Notes under the pieces: generated by a model
Seen by the model: only the letters and a program-made list of their open reading frames with translations
Told to the model about the DNA's origin: nothing
Database searches by the model: none
Position numbers and translations under genes: made by a program
NCBI GenBank assembly: GCA_025057315.1
Contig: JANWXW010000016.1
Span: 1-36,262, forward strand
DNA from: Myxococcota bacterium
GTDB taxonomy: Bacteria; Myxococcota_A; Polyangia; Palsa-1104; JAEUJZ01
DNA length: 36,262 nt
Direction: 5' to 3'
In this document: piece by piece, positions 32,557 through 36,262 of the stretch
Layout of the letters: every line of letters starts with the position of its first letter
Position numbering within the stretch: the stretch's first letter is position 1

Positions 32557-33333
32557 TTACAACCAGCCGCGCAGCCAGTAGACAGCAAGGCCCAGCTGCT
32601 CGCGCAGCGCAAGCGTGCTGTTGGCCAGGGCGCCGGCGTCGGGCAGCACGGCGAGCAGGCGGAAGGGGCGGCGGTGGCCCGTGTACCGCCCCGTGGGGGA
32701 AGGCACGATGTCGATGCCCCGGGCCCTGCCCTGCCGGCGGAACAGGGCCAGGGCGCGCGGCATGTGGAAGGCCGAGGTCACCAGCAGCAGGCGCCGCAGC
32801 CGATGGCGCGCCGCCAGCTCCACGGTCTCGACGGCATTTTCATACGTATTGCGCGAGCGCGGCTCTAGCAGCAGCGCCCGGTCGGGCACGCCCCACTCGC
32901 GCAGGATGGTGCGCATCTGCTCCGCCTCGCTCTCGCCATCGCCCAGCCCCCCGCCCGACAGGATGAGCAGCGGCGCCTTGCCCGCCTGGTACAGGCGCAG
33001 GCCATGCAGCAGCCGACCGCCGCTGGCCGAGATCTCTACCTCGGGTTGCTCGGCGCTCCGCCCGGTGGTGCCGCCGCCGAGCACCACGATGGCGTCGGCC
33101 ACAGGCGACTGCACCGCCGGGGCGAGCGGGTGACGGTCCTCCAGCGAGCGCAGCAGCGCGTCGGAGCAGAGCGGGGTGGCAGCCAACCCCAGCACCAGCA
33201 GGCCCGCGGCAAGCAGCCCGCGCGCCGCCCGCGGACGAGAGCGAAACAGGATGAGCGCTGCCCCCCCCAGCCACAGAGACAGACCGGTGGGCAGCACCAG
33301 CGGGGGCAGGACCTTGGACAGAACGATGAACAC
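32557..33333 (-). CDS. DUF218 / YdcF-ElyC-like membrane protein
   Basis: This is a 258-aa protein starting GTG 33333. It has two N-terminal hydrophobic segments (LVLPTGLSLWLGGAALILF at ~12-30 and LLAAGLLVLGLAATPLC at ~39-55) and a DUF218 domain: ADAIVVLGGGTTG, APLLILSGGG, ESEAEQMRTILREWGVP, EPRSRNTYENAVET and LLLVTSAFHMPRALALFRRQG. ElyC and SanA, its characterised relatives, affect peptidoglycan and envelope-precursor metabolism in E. coli. The substrate here is not determined. TATACG lies exactly six bases before the GTG, so it may start leaderless, only 30 bp after the third kinase gene. Its 3' end faces the HEAT kinase gene across 32 bp. Confidence 0.93.
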   Translation of the reverse strand: MFIVLSKVLPPLVLPTGLSLWLGGAALILFRSRPRAARGLLAAGLLVLGLAATPLCSDALLRSLEDRHPLAPAVQSPVADAIVVLGGGTTGRSAEQPEVEISASGGRLLHGLRLYQAGKAPLLILSGGGLGDGESEAEQMRTILREWGVPDRALLLEPRSRNTYENAVETVELAARHRLRRLLLVTSAFHMPRALALFRRQGRARGIDIVPSPTGRYTGHRRPFRLLAVLPDAGALANSTLALREQLGLAVYWLRGWL

Positions 33334-33339
33334 GCCGAG

Positions 33340-33345
33340 CGTATA
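33340..33345 (-). promoter_or_regulatory. -10 hexamer before the DUF218 gene, leaderless arrangement
   Basis: On the minus strand TATACG is followed by six bases and then the GTG at 33333, in the 30-bp space after the kinase stop codon. No Shine-Dalgarno sequence is present. Confidence 0.5.
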
Positions 33346-33363
33346 GCACGGCGCTCGCGTGGG

Positions 33364-36084
<2,721 letters not shown>

Positions 36085-36094
36085 GCGGCGCCGG

Positions 36095-36100
36095 GGTATA
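36095..36100 (-). promoter_or_regulatory. -10 hexamer before the third kinase gene
   Basis: On the minus strand TATACC lies ten bases before the ATG at 36084, so the predicted leader is about four bases and has no Shine-Dalgarno sequence. The sequence between this site and 36249 contains no other recognisable element. Confidence 0.45.
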
Positions 36101-36249
36101 CGCTAGGAGCCCGGGCGATTTCATCATAACACAGACACGCTGGTTGGAGGCGGTCCTTGCCGGAAGCGGGGGGCTCTCTGCACCGGCGCATCGGGTGGCT
36201 GCACGGCGGCAGGTGGGATGTGAGTGGGATGTGATATGTAGGTGGAGCC

Positions 36250-36262
36250 ATGGCTGATTGGG
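36250..36262 (+). CDS. Possible start of a rightward gene at the window edge
   Basis: ATG at 36250 follows GGTGGAG by two bases, with a GATATG box about 12 bases further upstream. Only four codons (MADW) are inside the window, so this could be chance. Confidence 0.3.

Overview
The window is about 36 kb of very GC-rich bacterial chromosome (roughly 70% GC by eye). It has densely packed genes on both strands, and long mirror ORFs on the opposite strands that are by-products of the GC-rich third codon position. Three large Hanks-type Ser/Thr kinases carrying HEAT or TPR domains, many signal-peptide proteins and lipoproteins, an AsmA-type envelope protein and a TolQ homologue point to a diderm of the Myxococcota/deltaproteobacterial type. 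That placement is inferred from protein style, not from a marker gene. No tRNA, rRNA, CRISPR array, transposase or phage gene was seen, and the region looks like ordinary chromosome.

Layout. 1-424 (-): 5' part of a secreted or outer-membrane protein running off the left edge. 792-12470 (+): a cysteine-rich secreted protein, a TPR-AAA+ ATPase, a small secreted protein, then three genes joined by 4-bp stop/start overlaps (a 1316-aa AsmA/YdbH-like protein, a lipoprotein with a DUF1318/YdbL-like C-terminus, and a 1132-aa beta-propeller/TPR protein), a CXXCH cytochrome-like lipoprotein and a TetR regulator closed by a 19-bp-stem terminator. 12662-16407: a small protein resembling the Mit_KHE1 family (-), a DUF423 membrane protein (+), two envelope proteins, a PDZ-domain lipoprotein and thymidylate kinase (all -). 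16433-18703 (+): a GT4 glycosyltransferase and HemB. 18995-21479 (-): enolase followed by an unknown gene. 21606-22552 (+): TolQ and a tiny CxxC peptide. 22575-26452 (-): a four-gene overlapping run comprising an unknown protein, an outer-membrane barrel, a ZnuA/TroA-like binding protein with an altered metal site and a probable lipoprotein. 26753-32524 (+): two tandem membrane kinases fused to HEAT-repeat domains. 32557-36084 (-): a DUF218/YdcF-like protein and a third kinase with three repeated TPR modules.

The observations I rate highest are: (1) the YdbH/YdbL-like pair, in which the YdbL-type partner is itself a lipoprotein and no YnbE gene is present, a possible variant of the inner-to-outer membrane lipid bridge; (2) repeated -10 hexamers placed 6-10 bases before start codons that lack a Shine-Dalgarno sequence, implying frequent leaderless mRNAs, including a back-to-back pair at tmk and the glycosyltransferase; (3) the tandem kinase-TM-HEAT genes, the first behind a consensus -35 and an inverted-repeat operator; (4) active-site substitutions in thymidylate kinase, HemB and the ZnuA-like protein. 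All domain assignments were made by eye without database searches.
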